38,256 nucleotides of DNA, from the NCBI RefSeq assembly GCF_016863395.1, contig NZ_BOOU01000106.1, positions 1-38,256 of the forward strand, written 5' to 3'. The notes beneath the pieces are model-generated. The model searched no databases. It was not told the origin of the DNA and saw only the letters and a program-made list of their open reading frames with translations. Shown one piece after another: positions 1-9,001 of this stretch. A program made the translations under genes and the position numbers. Numbering within the stretch: the stretch's first letter is position 1; every line of letters starts with the position of its first letter. This DNA comes from Sphaerisporangium rufum (GTDB taxonomy: Bacteria; Actinomycetota; Actinomycetes; Streptosporangiales; Streptosporangiaceae).

Positions 1-72
1 CCGAACCCGCGCGAGCGGAGCGAGCGCCAAACAACACAGCCCGAACCCGCGCGCGCGAAGCGCGCGCCAAAA
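1..72 (-). repeat. Two tandem copies of a GC-rich hairpin repeat downstream of araA
   Basis: Two related units of about 31 bases (1-31 and 41-72) share the outer sequence CCGAACCCGCGCG ... GCGCCAAA. They differ in the middle: the first has AGCGGAGCGAGC and the second CGCGAAGCGCGC. On the minus strand the second unit folds into GCGCGCG-CTT-CGCGCGC, directly beyond the araA stop codon. It probably ends the arabinose transcript. The T-run lies before the stem rather than after it, so this is not a classical intrinsic terminator. The array may continue left of the window. Confidence 0.5.
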
Positions 73-75
73 AAC

Positions 76-1557
76 TCAGAGCGGACGCGCCAGCCGGTAG
101 TAGGCCTGGTTCCAGCGGATCTCCTTGGCGAACTCGCGGGCGGTGGTGCCGGCGTCGATCGTGAGCAGCTCCACGCCCAGCATGTCGGCGAAGTCGTTCA
201 GTTCCTCGGCGCCGACCGCGGCGGACAGTACGGTGTGGTGCGGGCCGCCGGCGGTCAGCCACGACTCGGCCGAGGTGGCCAGGTCCGGGCGCGGCCGCCA
301 CACGGCCCGGGCGACCGGCAGCCGGGGCAGCGGCTCCAGCGGGGCGATCACGTCGATCTCGTTGGCCACCAGGCGGAATCGGTCGCCCATGTCGGCCAGG
401 CCCACCACCACGGCCGGACCGGGTTCGGCGTCGAACACCAGCCGCACCGGGTCCTCCCGGCCGCCGATGCCCAGCGGGTGGATCTCGCACGAGGGGGTGT
501 CGGCGGCGATCGACGGGCACACCTCCAGCATGTGCGCGCCGAGGATGGCCTCCTCGCCGGGCGTCAGGTGGTAGGTGTAGTCCTCCATGAACGAGGTGCC
601 GCCCGGGCGGCCGGCGGCCATCACCTTGAGCGTCCGCAGCAGCACCGAGGTCTTCCAGTCGCCCTCGCCGCCGAATCCGTACCCGTCTGACATCAGCCGC
701 TGGACGGCCAGCCCGGGCAGCTGCCGCAGCCCGCCGAGGTCCTCGAAGTTGGTGGTGAAGGCGCGGAAGCCGCCGCCGGTGAGGAAGTGCCGCAGGCCGA
801 GTTCGACGCGCGCGGCGTACCGCAGCGACTCGTGCCGGTCGCCGCCGGCGGCCAGCTCCGGCGCGACCCGGTAGACGTCCTCGTACTCCTTGACCAGCTC
901 GCTCACTTCGGCGTCGGACGCGGCGTCCACGACCTCGACCAGCTCGTTGACGCCGTAGGTGTTGACCGAGACGCCGAACCGCAGCTGCGCCTCCACCTTG
1001 TCGCCCTCGGTGACCGCGACGTCGCGCATGTTGTCGCCGAAGCGGGCCAGCCGCAGCGAGCCGACCTCGGCGCGCCCGGCGGCGGCCCGGGCCCAGGTCG
1101 CGATCCGCTCGATCACCTTGGGGTCGCTGACGTGACCGGCGACGGTCTTGCGGGGCACGCCGAGCCGGGACTGGATGTAGCCGAACTCCCGGTCGCCGTG
1201 CGCGGCCTGGTTGAGGTTCATGAAGTCCATGTCGATGGAGCTCCACGGCAGCTCGCGGCCCGCCTGGGTGTGCAGGTGCAGCAGCGGCCGGCGCAGCGCG
1301 TCCAGCCCGGCGATCCACATCTTGGCCGGGGAGAAGGTGTGCATCCAGGCGATGACGCCCATGCACTCCTCGTCGGCGCTCGCCGCCTGGCACATCCGGC
1401 GGATGGCCTCGGCGTCGGTGAGCACCGGCTGCCAGACGACCTCGACCGGCAGTTCACGGTCCAGGGTGTCGGCGATCACGCGCGACTGATCGGCCACCTG
1501 CCGCAGCGTGTCGTCGCCGTACAGGCCCTGGCTGCCGGTCAGAAACCACAGCTTCAC
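76..1557 (-). CDS. araA: L-arabinose isomerase
   Basis: The enzyme converts L-arabinose to L-ribulose in the cytoplasm, the first step of arabinose catabolism. The 493-aa length is typical for AraA. The N-terminus ([11 protein letters not shown]) and the metal-site residues are in family positions: Glu298 in GGEGDW, Glu325 in FMEDYTYH, His342 in GAHMLEV, and a His pair at 440-441 in GGPHHT, matching the E. coli Mn-binding Glu/Glu/His/His set. The start is GTG at 1557, whose GTGA overlaps the TGA of araD, so translation is probably coupled. It is the last gene of the transporter-araB-araD-araA operon, and a hairpin repeat follows its stop codon. Nothing looks damaged. Confidence 0.97.
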   Translation of the reverse strand: MKLWFLTGSQGLYGDDTLRQVADQSRVIADTLDRELPVEVVWQPVLTDAEAIRRMCQAASADEECMGVIAWMHTFSPAKMWIAGLDALRRPLLHLHTQAGRELPWSSIDMDFMNLNQAAHGDREFGYIQSRLGVPRKTVAGHVSDPKVIERIATWARAAAGRAEVGSLRLARFGDNMRDVAVTEGDKVEAQLRFGVSVNTYGVNELVEVVDAASDAEVSELVKEYEDVYRVAPELAAGGDRHESLRYAARVELGLRHFLTGGGFRAFTTNFEDLGGLRQLPGLAVQRLMSDGYGFGGEGDWKTSVLLRTLKVMAAGRPGGTSFMEDYTYHLTPGEEAILGAHMLEVCPSIAADTPSCEIHPLGIGGREDPVRLVFDAEPGPAVVVGLADMGDRFRLVANEIDVIAPLEPLPRLPVARAVWRPRPDLATSAESWLTAGGPHHTVLSAAVGAEELNDFADMLGVELLTIDAGTTAREFAKEIRWNQAYYRLARPL

Positions 1558-2216
1558 AGATGACTCCTCTGGCCGTATACGTTCTGGTAGCGGTCGTACA
1601 ACCGGTCGATGTCATCGGGCGCGATGGGCAGCGGCTCGCCGAGCTGCCGCGCCACGTGCACGGTCCGGGCGACGTCCTCGCACATCACCGCGGCCTTGAC
1701 CGCGGCCTTCGGCGAGTCGCCGATGGTGAAGACGCCGTGGTTCTGCATCAGCACCGCGGGGGAGCGGTGCCCGGCCAGCGTGGCCACGATGCCCTTGCCG
1801 ATGTCGTCCCCGCCGATCAGCGCGAACGGGCCGACCGGGATCTCGCCGCCGAACTCGTCGGCCATCGCGGTGAGCACGCACGGAATGGCCTCGCCGCGCG
1901 CGGCCCAGGCCGAGGCGTAGGTGGAGTGGGTGTGCACCACGCCGTTCACCTCGGGCATGTGCCGGTAGGTGTAGGCGTGCGCGGCGGTGTCGCTGGAGGG
2001 GGAGTGGTCCCCCTCGACCAGCTCGCCGTCGAGGTCGCACACCACCATCGACTCCGGCGTCAGCTCGTCGTAGGAGACGCCGCTCGGCTTGATGACGAAC
2101 AGGTCGCCGCCGGGCGCCCGGCCGGAGATGTTGCCCGCCGTCCAGGCGACCAGCCCGTAGCGGGTGAGCTCGGCGTGCAGCCGGCTCACCGTCTCCCGCA
2201 GCTCCGGCAGCATCAT
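1554..2216 (-). CDS. araD: L-ribulose-5-phosphate 4-epimerase
   Basis: This 220-aa class II aldolase/epimerase converts L-ribulose 5-phosphate to D-xylulose 5-phosphate, feeding the pentose phosphate pathway. Zinc ligands His95 and His97 (VVHTHS) and the catalytic Asp120 fall at the same numbers as in E. coli AraD. The third zinc His is His160 (MQNHG), and a C-terminal Tyr (VYGQ) matches the catalytic Tyr. The ATG at 2214-2216 overlaps the araB stop (ATGA); a second ATG follows directly and could also serve. Its own stop overlaps the araA GTG. The call rests on these motifs and on the araB-araD-araA context. Fuculose-phosphate aldolase is the main family alternative and is unlikely here. Confidence 0.95.
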   Translation of the reverse strand: MMLPELRETVSRLHAELTRYGLVAWTAGNISGRAPGGDLFVIKPSGVSYDELTPESMVVCDLDGELVEGDHSPSSDTAAHAYTYRHMPEVNGVVHTHSTYASAWAARGEAIPCVLTAMADEFGGEIPVGPFALIGGDDIGKGIVATLAGHRSPAVLMQNHGVFTIGDSPKAAVKAAVMCEDVARTVHVARQLGEPLPIAPDDIDRLYDRYQNVYGQRSHL

Positions 2217-3862
2217 GATCCGGCCTCGTTCCTGATCGCGCGGAGCCGGTGCAGGATCTCCCCGTCGGCGAAGTGGTCGTGCAGCCGGCGGTACTCGGCG
2301 TACAGCCGGTCGTAGGCGTCGGCGCGGGCGTCGTCGGGCAGGTAGGCGGCGGCGGTGCGCTTGCCCATGGCGGCGGCGGCCGCGGTGATGTCGGGATAGG
2401 CGCCGGCGGCGACGGCCGCGTGGATGGCCGAGCCGAGGGCCGGCCCCTGGTCGGAGCCGATCACCGACAGCGGGCGGCGCAGCACGTCGGCGTAGACCTG
2501 CATGAGGAACGCGTTCTTGACCAGGCCGCCGGCCACCACGAACTCCTCCACGGGCACCCCGGAGGCCTCGAAGGTCTCCACGATGACGCGGGCGCCGAAG
2601 GCGGTGGCCTCGATCAGCGCGCGGTAGACGTCCTCGGGGCGGGTGGCCAGCGTGAGACCGGCGATCACCCCGGACAGGTTGTGGTCGACCAGCACCGAGC
2701 GGTTGCCGTTGTGCCAGTCCAGCGCGACCAGGCCGTGCGCGCCGACCGGCTGGGCGGCGGCCAGCGAGGTCAGGTACTCGTGCAGGCCCATGCCCGCCTC
2801 GGCGGCGCGCGCGGTGCAGGAGGCGGGCACCGAGTTCTCGGTGAACCAGGCGAAGATGTCGCCCACGCCCGACTGGCCCGCCTCGTAGCCCCACAGGCCC
2901 GGCACGATGCCGTCGCGCACCACGCCGCACATACCGGGCACCTCGGCCAGCTGGTCCGACGGCATCACGTGGCAGGTGGAGGTGCCCATGATGGCGACCA
3001 TCTGCCCGGGACGCACCGCGTCGGCCGCGGCGGCGGTGACGTGCGCGTCCACGTTGCCCACCGCGACCGCGGTGCCCTCCGGGAGGGTGGTGTGCTTGGC
3101 CGCGGCGGCGGTCAGCCGGCCGGCCAGGCCGCCGAGCGGGGACAGCTCGCCGCCGAGCTTGGCGGTGAAGCCGGCGAAGCCGGGGTCCAGCGCGGCCAGG
3201 AACTCCGCCGTGGGGTAGCCGCCGTCCTGGTGGATGCCCTTGTAGCCGGCGGTGCAGACGTTGCGGGTCTCGGCCCCGGTGAGCCGCCAGACGATCCAGT
3301 CGGCGGCCTCGATCCAGCGGTCGGCCCGGTCGTAGACCTCCGGGTCCTCCTGCAGGACCTGCAGGCCCTTGGCGAACTGCCACTCCGAGGAGATCTTCCC
3401 GCCGTAGCGGGGCAGCCAGGACTCGCCGCGCTCGGCGGCCAGCGCGTTGATCCGGTCGGCCTGCGGCTGCGCGGCGTGGTGCTTCCACAGCTTGGGCCAG
3501 GCGTGCGGCCGGTCGGGCAGCAGCTCGCACAGCGGGGTGCCGTCCGCGGTGGCCGGCAGCACGGTGCACGCGGTGAAGTCGGTGGCGATGCCGATCACCT
3601 GGTCGGCGGTGACCCCGGCCGCGTCCAGCGCGGCGGGCACCGCGGTGCCGAGCACCTCCCACCAGTCGTCCGGTGACTGCAGGGCCCAGTCGGGGCCGAG
3701 GCGGACCCGGCCGCCGGGCAGGGTGTCATCGATGACCCGGTGCGGGTACTCGTGGATCGCCGAGCCCAGCTCGGTGCCGTCCGACACCCGGACGACGACG
3801 GCGCGGCCGGACAGGGTGCCGAAGTCCACGCCGATCACGTAGCGGTCGCTGTTGATGCTCAC
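2213..3862 (-). CDS. araB: Ribulokinase (FGGY family)
   Basis: The kinase phosphorylates L-ribulose with ATP to L-ribulose 5-phosphate, between AraA and AraD. It is about 549 aa. The N-terminal phosphate-binding segment is YVIGVDFGTLSGRAVVV, and the C-terminal FGGY lobe includes VVAGGLVKNAFLMQVYADVLRRP and SDQGPALGSAIHAAVAAG. Start: GTG at 3862 has GAGAG about five bases upstream; a GTG two codons earlier (3868) is equally in frame. The stop overlaps the araD ATG, and the start lies only a few bases after the upstream permease stop. The best-supported alternative within FGGY would be another pentulose kinase, but araD and araA next door argue for ribulokinase. Confidence 0.95.
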   Translation of the reverse strand: MSINSDRYVIGVDFGTLSGRAVVVRVSDGTELGSAIHEYPHRVIDDTLPGGRVRLGPDWALQSPDDWWEVLGTAVPAALDAAGVTADQVIGIATDFTACTVLPATADGTPLCELLPDRPHAWPKLWKHHAAQPQADRINALAAERGESWLPRYGGKISSEWQFAKGLQVLQEDPEVYDRADRWIEAADWIVWRLTGAETRNVCTAGYKGIHQDGGYPTAEFLAALDPGFAGFTAKLGGELSPLGGLAGRLTAAAAKHTTLPEGTAVAVGNVDAHVTAAAADAVRPGQMVAIMGTSTCHVMPSDQLAEVPGMCGVVRDGIVPGLWGYEAGQSGVGDIFAWFTENSVPASCTARAAEAGMGLHEYLTSLAAAQPVGAHGLVALDWHNGNRSVLVDHNLSGVIAGLTLATRPEDVYRALIEATAFGARVIVETFEASGVPVEEFVVAGGLVKNAFLMQVYADVLRRPLSVIGSDQGPALGSAIHAAVAAGAYPDITAAAAAMGKRTAAAYLPDDARADAYDRLYAEYRRLHDHFADGEILHRLRAIRNEAGS

Positions 3863-3870
3863 ATTCACTC

Positions 3871-4887
3871 TCACGAAGGGGTCGGGGGAGCCTGGCCGCC
3901 GCGCGCGCCGATCAGGCGCTGCAGCAGGATGAAGGCGAACAGGAGCAGGCCGATCACGATCTTGGTCCACCAGGCGCTGAGCGTGCCCTCGAAGTTGAGG
4001 ATCGTCTGGATCAGGCCCAGCACCAGCACGCCGAGGACCGTGCCGAACAGGTAACCGTAACCGCCGGTGAGCAGGGTGCCGCCGATGACGACCGCGGCGA
4101 TCGCGTCCAGCTCGGTGCCGAGCGCGTGCAGGCTCCATCCCGACAGCGTGTAGAAGGCGAACAGCACGCCGCCGAGCGCCGAGCAGAACCCGCTGATCGT
4201 GTACACGGCCATCTTGGTGCGGGCGACCGGCAGGCCCATGAGCAGCGCGGACTGCTCGCTGCCGCCCACCGCGTACACCCCGCGCCCGAACCGGGTGTAC
4301 TGCAGCACGTAGATGGCCGCCAGCAGTACCACCAGGGCGATGATGACGCTGGGGGAGACCCACAGCTCCGGGCCGAGTGGGACGTGGGTCTCGCCGAGCG
4401 CGACGATCAACGGGTCGGTGATCTTGACCGACTCGGTGTTGATCACGTAGCACAGGCCCCGGGCCAGGAACATCCCGGCCAGGGTCACGATGAACGGCTG
4501 GATCTCGAAGTACTGGATGATCGCCCCCATGCCGAGGCCGAGCAGCGCGCCCATCAGCAGCACCAGCCCGATCACCGGCAGCGGAGCCCACCCGTCGCTG
4601 ATCAGCGTCGCCGACACCATGGTGGACAGCGCGATCACCGAGCCGACCGACAGGTCGATTCCGCCGGTCAGGATGACGAACGTCATGCCGATCGCCACCA
4701 CCAGCAGGTAGGCGTTGTCGACGAAGACGTTGAGCACGATCTGGCCGGTGGCGAAGTTCTCGTAACGCACGCCGCCGGCCGCGAACATCGCGATCAGCAG
4801 GCCGGTCGTCACCAGCACCGGTACGTACCGGCGCGGCAGCGGCCGTCGGCCGCGCAGGAGGCCTCGGCGGAGGCCGGCGGTGGTCAC
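3871..4887 (-). CDS. yjfF: CUT2 sugar ABC transporter permease (YjfF-like)
   Basis: This 338-aa polytopic membrane protein of the RbsC/BPD_transp_2 family forms half of the pore for pentose or furanose-sugar uptake. It shows the family signature [20 protein letters not shown] and the later EAA-like segment LDAIAAVVIGGTLLTGGYGYLFGT. The end (FEGTLSAWWTKIVIGLLLFAFILLQ) resembles E. coli YjfF of the galactofuranose system. GTG at 4887 overlaps the stop of the other permease (GTGA). It sits between ytfT and araB in the operon, so the physiological substrate here is most likely L-arabinose, perhaps in furanose form. That substrate is inferred from the neighbours, not shown by the protein. Confidence 0.88.
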   Translation of the reverse strand: MTTAGLRRGLLRGRRPLPRRYVPVLVTTGLLIAMFAAGGVRYENFATGQIVLNVFVDNAYLLVVAIGMTFVILTGGIDLSVGSVIALSTMVSATLISDGWAPLPVIGLVLLMGALLGLGMGAIIQYFEIQPFIVTLAGMFLARGLCYVINTESVKITDPLIVALGETHVPLGPELWVSPSVIIALVVLLAAIYVLQYTRFGRGVYAVGGSEQSALLMGLPVARTKMAVYTISGFCSALGGVLFAFYTLSGWSLHALGTELDAIAAVVIGGTLLTGGYGYLFGTVLGVLVLGLIQTILNFEGTLSAWWTKIVIGLLLFAFILLQRLIGARGGQAPPTPS

Positions 4888-5939
4888 GTGGCCACGCTCA
4901 CCTTCTCGTCGATCTCATCGGACGGCGCGGGGGCCGGCGGCCGCCGGCGGCGCCGGTGGAACACCTTGGCGCGGAAGGCCGGGGACTGCGCCAGGCAGAC
5001 CAGGGTGACGACCAGGGCCTTGAACAGCAGCGTCGTCTCCGGCGGCACGCCGATCGAGTAGATCGTCGTGGTGAGCGTCTGGATGACCAGCGCGCCGAGA
5101 ACGGTGCCGGTGAGGGAGAACCGGCCGCCCATGAGCGAGGTGCCGCCGATGACCACGGCCAGGATGGCGTCCAGCTCGATCCACAGCCCGGCGTTGTTGC
5201 CGTCGGCGCTGGAGACGTTCGAGCTGATGATCAGGCCGGCGATGCCCGCGCACAGCGCGCAGAAGGTGTACACCATGATGGTGAGCCCGCGGGAGCGGAT
5301 GCCGACCAGCCGGCTGGCCTCGGCGTTGCCGCCCACCGACTCGATCAGCAGGCCGAGGGCCAGCCGCCGGGTGAGCAGCGCGGTGAGCACCACCACGACG
5401 GCCACCACGATGATGCCGAACGGCAGGGTCAGCCAGTAGCCGCCGCCGAACAGCTTGTAGGGCGGGCTGTTGACCGTGATGATCTGGCCGTCGGTGATCA
5501 GCTGGGCCAGGCCGCGCCCGGCGACCATGAGGATCAGCGTGGCCACGATCGGCTGGACGCCGATCGCCGCCACCAGCACGCCGTTGGCCGCGCCGAGCAC
5601 CAGGCACAGCACCAGCGCGACCCCGATGGCGCCCAGCACGCCGCCCACCGCGCCCTGGTCGCCCAGGTCGCTGATGCGCAGGCAGGCCATCGCGCCGGCG
5701 ATCGCCACCACCGAGCCGACCGAAAGGTCGATGCCGCCGGTGGCGATGACCAGCGTCATGCCGATGGCGACCAGGATCAGGGGCGCGCCGAAGCGCAGGA
5801 TGTCGATCAGGTTGCCGTAGAGGTGGCCGTCCTTGACCTGGATCGACAGGAAGCCGTTGTTGTAGATCACGTTGAGCAGCAGCAGCAGGACCAGCACGAC
5901 GACGGGCCACAGCAGCCGGTGCCGCAGCAGTTCTCTCAT
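4884..5939 (-). CDS. ytfT: CUT2 sugar ABC transporter permease (YtfT-like)
   Basis: This is a 351-aa integral membrane permease of the RbsC family and the partner of the downstream YjfF-like protein. The family motif [22 protein letters not shown] lies near residues 60-80, followed by repeated hydrophobic helices and the conserved IELDAILAVVIGGTSLMGGRF segment. The C-terminal tail is short, basic and proline-rich (RRRRRPPAPAPSD), on the cytoplasmic side by family topology. Its ATG overlaps the stop of the ATPase gene (ATGA), and its own stop overlaps the next permease start. Two distinct permeases plus one double-NBD ATPase is the YtfQRT-YjfF arrangement rather than the single-permease RbsABC type. 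Confidence 0.88.
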   Translation of the reverse strand: MRELLRHRLLWPVVVLVLLLLLNVIYNNGFLSIQVKDGHLYGNLIDILRFGAPLILVAIGMTLVIATGGIDLSVGSVVAIAGAMACLRISDLGDQGAVGGVLGAIGVALVLCLVLGAANGVLVAAIGVQPIVATLILMVAGRGLAQLITDGQIITVNSPPYKLFGGGYWLTLPFGIIVVAVVVVLTALLTRRLALGLLIESVGGNAEASRLVGIRSRGLTIMVYTFCALCAGIAGLIISSNVSSADGNNAGLWIELDAILAVVIGGTSLMGGRFSLTGTVLGALVIQTLTTTIYSIGVPPETTLLFKALVVTLVCLAQSPAFRAKVFHRRRRRPPAPAPSDEIDEKVSVAT

Positions 5940-7447
5940 GACGCCGCTCCGCTCGCGATGGTCTCCATCAGCCGGTCGGTGGTGAGCTGCTCACCGTTCT
6001 CCAGCTCGGCCACCAGCCGCCGGTCGCGCAGCACTCCGACCCGGTGGCTGAGCCGCAGCACCTCCTCCAGCTCGGCCGAGACGAACAGCACCGCCATGCC
6101 GCCGCCGGACAGCTCGGCGACCAGGCGCTGGATCTCGGTCTTGGCGCCGACGTCGATGCCACGGGTCGGCTCGTCCAGGATGAGCAATCGCGGCTCCAGG
6201 ATCAACCAGCGGGCCAGCAGCACCTTCTGCTGGTTGCCGCCGCTGAGGTTGCGGACGAGCTGCTCGGGGTCGGCCGGCCGGATGTTGAGCGCGTTGATGT
6301 ACTTTTCGACCAGCTCCTCCTGCCGGGCGCGCGGCAGCGGCCGGGCCCAGCCGCGGGTGGCCTGCAGGGCGAGCAGCAGGTTCTCCCGGACGGTCAGGCC
6401 GGGGACGAGCCCTTCGGCCCGCCGGTTCTCCGAGCAGAACGCGATGCCGTGGCCCATGGCGGCCCGCGGGGTGCGCAGCGCGGTCTCCTTGCCGTCGACG
6501 CGCAGCGTGCCGGAGGTGGCGTGGTCGGCGCCGAACAGCAGGCGGGCCAGCTCGGTGCGGCCCGAGCCCAGCAGGCCGGCCAGCCCGAGCACCTCGCCGC
6601 GGTGGATCGTCAGCGAGAACGGCTGGATCGCGCCGGTGCGGGACAGCTCGCGGGCCTCGATCAGCGGCGCGCCGTCCGGCTCGGGCGGGCGGTCCTCCAG
6701 CGCCTTCAGCTCGGCCAGCTCGCGGCCGATCATCTTGGCGACCAGCTCGACCTGCGGCAGCTCGGCGGTGCGGTACTCGCCGACCAGCCGGCCGTTGCGC
6801 AGCACGGTCATCCGGTCGGCGATCTCGTACACCTGGTCCAGGAAGTGCGAGACGAACAGGATGGCGATGCCCTGGTCCTTCAGCCGGCGCATCACCCGGA
6901 ACAGCTGGGCGACCTCACCGGCGTCCAGGCTGGAGGTGGGCTCGTCCAGGATCAGCACCCGGGCGTCGATGTCGACCGCCCGGGCGATCGCGACCATCTG
7001 CTGCACCGCCAGCGAGCAGGACGACAGCGGCGCGGTGACGTCGACGTCGATCTCCAGCCGGGCGAGCAGCTCGGCGGCGCGGCGGCGCATCTCCCGCCAC
7101 AGGATGCGGCCCATACGGCGTGGCTCGCGGCCGGCGAAGATGTTCTCGGCGACCGTGAGGTTGGTGCAGAGGTTGACCTCCTGGTACACCGTGCTGATCC
7201 CGGCCTGCTGGGCGGCCAGCGGGCTGGAGAACGCCACCGGCCGGCCGGCCAGCTCGATCTGCCCGGCGTCGATCTCGTACACGCCGGTGAGCACCTTGAT
7301 CAGCGTGGACTTCCCCGCGCCGTTCTCGCCCATCAACGCGTGCACCTCGCCCGGCAGCAGCCGGAAGTCGACGCCGTCGAGCGCGCGGACGCCGGGGAAC
7401 TGCTTGCCGATCCCGCGCATGCGCAGGATGGGCTCGGGTGCGGCCAT
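5936..7447 (-). CDS. ytfR: CUT2 sugar ABC transporter ATPase, two NBDs (YtfR-like)
   Basis: This 503-aa cytoplasmic ATPase carries two nucleotide-binding domains fused in one chain. The first has Walker [10 protein letters not shown] near residue 40, a relaxed signature (SLAVQQMVAIARA) and Walker B LILDEPTSSLDAG. The second has the usual degenerate Walker A (LGSGRTE), a normal LSGGNQQKV signature and Walker [14 protein letters not shown]. Such asymmetry is normal for sugar (CUT2) ATPases. A GGAGG-rich ribosome site lies just upstream of the ATG. It is separated from the binding-protein gene by a strong hairpin and overlaps the downstream permease gene. It energises pentose uptake in this operon. 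Confidence 0.93.
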   Translation of the reverse strand: MAAPEPILRMRGIGKQFPGVRALDGVDFRLLPGEVHALMGENGAGKSTLIKVLTGVYEIDAGQIELAGRPVAFSSPLAAQQAGISTVYQEVNLCTNLTVAENIFAGREPRRMGRILWREMRRRAAELLARLEIDVDVTAPLSSCSLAVQQMVAIARAVDIDARVLILDEPTSSLDAGEVAQLFRVMRRLKDQGIAILFVSHFLDQVYEIADRMTVLRNGRLVGEYRTAELPQVELVAKMIGRELAELKALEDRPPEPDGAPLIEARELSRTGAIQPFSLTIHRGEVLGLAGLLGSGRTELARLLFGADHATSGTLRVDGKETALRTPRAAMGHGIAFCSENRRAEGLVPGLTVRENLLLALQATRGWARPLPRARQEELVEKYINALNIRPADPEQLVRNLSGGNQQKVLLARWLILEPRLLILDEPTRGIDVGAKTEIQRLVAELSGGGMAVLFVSAELEEVLRLSHRVGVLRDRRLVAELENGEQLTTDRLMETIASGAAS

Positions 7448-7472
7448 GCGGAGCCCCCTCCTCCCTGGTCCG

Positions 7473-7514
7473 CCGTCCGGCGGCCCACCCCCGCGGGGGC
7501 GGGCCGCCGGACGG
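7473..7514 (-). terminator. Intercistronic hairpin between ytfQ-like and ytfR-like genes
   Basis: The arms CCGTCCGGCGGCCC (7473-7486) and GGGCCGCCGGACGG (7501-7514) pair perfectly over 14 bp. The loop itself contains a CCCCCGCGGGGG palindrome. There is no T-run. In this position the hairpin most likely stabilises the upstream binding-protein message or causes partial termination, lowering expression of the membrane components. Confidence 0.65.
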
Positions 7515-7527
7515 GCGGGCTACCGGA

Positions 7528-8526
7528 TCAGTACTTGCGGTCGGGCAGGGCCTGCTTGGCCTGTTCCGGGGTGAAGGTGGTCTCCTCGGTGACCACCCGC
7601 TCGGGAACCTGCTCGCCCTTGACGACCTTCTTGGCCAGATCCATCAGCTGGGTGCCGAGGAGCGGGCTGCACTCCACGATGTAGTTGATCTTGCCGTCGG
7701 CCAGGGCCTGCATGCCGTCGTGCACCGCGTCGATCGTGATGATCTTGATGTCCTTGCCCGGGGTCTTGCCGGCGCCCTCGATGGCCTCGATGGCGCCCAG
7801 GCCCATGTCGTCGTTGTGCGCGAACAGCACGTCGATCTTCGGGTTGGACTTGAGGAAGGCCTCCATGACCTCCTTGCCCTTGGCCCGGGTGAAGTCGCCG
7901 GGCTGCGAGGCGATGATCTTGAACTTGGGGTCGGCCGCGATGACCTCGCCGAAGCCCTTCTTGCGGTCGATCGCGGGCGCCGCGCCGGTGTTGCCCTGTA
8001 GCTCGACGATGTTGACCGTGTCCTTGGAGTCCTTGTACTGCTCGACCAGCCACTGGCCGGCCTTCTTGCCCTCCTCGACGAAGTCCGAGCCGAGGAAGGT
8101 CTTGTACAGGGTCTTGTCGGCGGAGTCGACCGCGCGGTCGGTCAGGATCACCGGGATCTTGGCGTCCTTGGCCTCCTTCAGCACGGTGTCCCAGCCGGAG
8201 ACCACCACCGGCGAGAAGGCGATGACGTCGACCTTCTGCTGGATGTAGGAGCGCAGGGCCTTGATCTGGTTCTCCTGCTTCTGCTGGGCGTCGGAGAACT
8301 TCAGCTCGACGCCGGCCTCCTTGGCCGACTCCTGGATCGACTTGGTGTTGGCGGTACGCCAGCCGCTCTCCGCGCCCACCTGGGAGAAGCCCATGGTGAT
8401 CTTGTCGTCACCGCCGCCGCCACCACCGCCGGTGGCGCCGGAGTCGCCGCCGGAGCCGGAACTACAGCCGGCCACGGTCACCGCGAGGGCGCCGGCCACG
8501 AGGGCCGTCGCGAATCTTTTCAGCAC
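7528..8526 (-). CDS. ytfQ: Sugar-binding lipoprotein of ABC transporter (YtfQ-like)
   Basis: This 332-aa periplasmic-binding-protein-type lipoprotein captures the sugar outside the membrane for the YtfR/YtfT/YjfF transporter. The signal peptide ends in a lipobox (VAGC, Cys21), followed by a Ser/Gly-rich linker to about residue 45. The ligand-binding body has DDKITMGFSQVGAESGWR at the start, ILTDRAVDS, FLGSDFVEEGKKAGQWL, and a C-terminal VECSPLLGTQLMDLA, all like YtfQ. The start is GTG at 8526, with AAGGA eight bases upstream; the longer open frame lacks a signal-like N-terminus. It is the first gene of the arabinose operon, with an operator-bearing promoter upstream. YtfQ of E. coli prefers galactofuranose; the araBDA neighbours suggest arabinose here. 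Confidence 0.92.
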   Translation of the reverse strand: MLKRFATALVAGALAVTVAGCSSGSGGDSGATGGGGGGGDDKITMGFSQVGAESGWRTANTKSIQESAKEAGVELKFSDAQQKQENQIKALRSYIQQKVDVIAFSPVVVSGWDTVLKEAKDAKIPVILTDRAVDSADKTLYKTFLGSDFVEEGKKAGQWLVEQYKDSKDTVNIVELQGNTGAAPAIDRKKGFGEVIAADPKFKIIASQPGDFTRAKGKEVMEAFLKSNPKIDVLFAHNDDMGLGAIEAIEGAGKTPGKDIKIITIDAVHDGMQALADGKINYIVECSPLLGTQLMDLAKKVVKGEQVPERVVTEETTFTPEQAKQALPDRKY

Positions 8527-8691
8527 TGGGGGGATCCTTTTCTGCCGTGAGAGCCGGCCTGCGGTGGCCGGCGCCAGACTGTCGTGCCGGGCGGCGGTGG
8601 CCACGCGGGCAGGGTTCCGGGCGTGGCGCCGGGGACGCCCCCCGATGCCTGATCTCACTCCCCGCTCCTTCCGAAGCCGCCTGGGGACGAC

Positions 8692-8719
8692 TGTGAACGC
8701 TAACAACTCGCCGAGTCAA
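8692..8719 (-). promoter_or_regulatory. Promoter with LacI-type operator for the ytfQ-araA operon
   Basis: On the minus strand a TTGACT -35 box (8719-8714) is followed after eight bases by the palindrome TGTTAGCGTTCACA (8705-8692). Its two seven-base halves match at five positions around a central CG, typical of LacI-family operators. A regulator bound here would cover the space where the -10 element must lie. No strong -10 could be named. Confidence 0.6.
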
Positions 8720-8915
8720 CGCTTTCCCGGTCACGGTCCGGTTACGTCACCATGAAACCGTCCGGTCCGGCGCCGGTACGGCCGCGGCGCGAACCAAGAT
8801 CGCTCGGGTCGTTCCGGAGTCGCACCGGTGATCTACCTCCACCCGGCCGGTGGAGATCATCTCAGCGGGTGTCCGTGCTGCTCCCGGGTTGTTGCCGGGA
8901 CGTTACCCCTGAATA

Positions 8916-8942
8916 TTGACAGGTTAATTGTTAGCGATAACA
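8916..8942 (+). promoter_or_regulatory. Promoter with LacI-type operator for chvE-gguAB
   Basis: A perfect TTGACA -35 (8916-8921) is followed after seven bases by TGTTAGCGATAACA (8929-8942), a palindrome whose halves match at six of seven positions around a central CG. The operator overlaps the expected -10 region (TAACAC at 8938-8943 is the best candidate). The layout mirrors the leftward promoter, so a single arabinose-type repressor may control both. Confidence 0.65.
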
Positions 8943-9001
8943 CTGGCACGCTCAGGTAAACCCGGCAACCGGCGGCTTGGCGGCCTCCCGAGGAGTGACG
9001 G

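Larger units (their letters stand above)
8527..9001. other. Divergent control region between the two sugar-transport operons
   Basis: This 475-bp stretch separates two divergently read binding-protein genes and contains no convincing gene. Both ends carry a -35-like hexamer and a LacI-type palindrome, listed separately. The leftward leader is about 160 bases long and the rightward one about 50 bases. Between the two promoters, around 8740-8880, is GC-rich sequence including a GGTGATCTACCTCCACCCGG stretch in which no further regulatory structure was recognised. Confidence 0.75.

Noticed and set aside
4956-7574. 872-codon plus-strand frame opposite the permease and ATPase genes
   Set aside because: It is an antisense shadow; the minus strand carries permease and ATPase motifs throughout.
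7528-8706. Longer 392-aa version of the YtfQ-like protein starting at 8706
   Set aside because: The extra 60 residues lie before a perfect lipoprotein signal and cover the operator; the GTG at 8526 has a good ribosome site.
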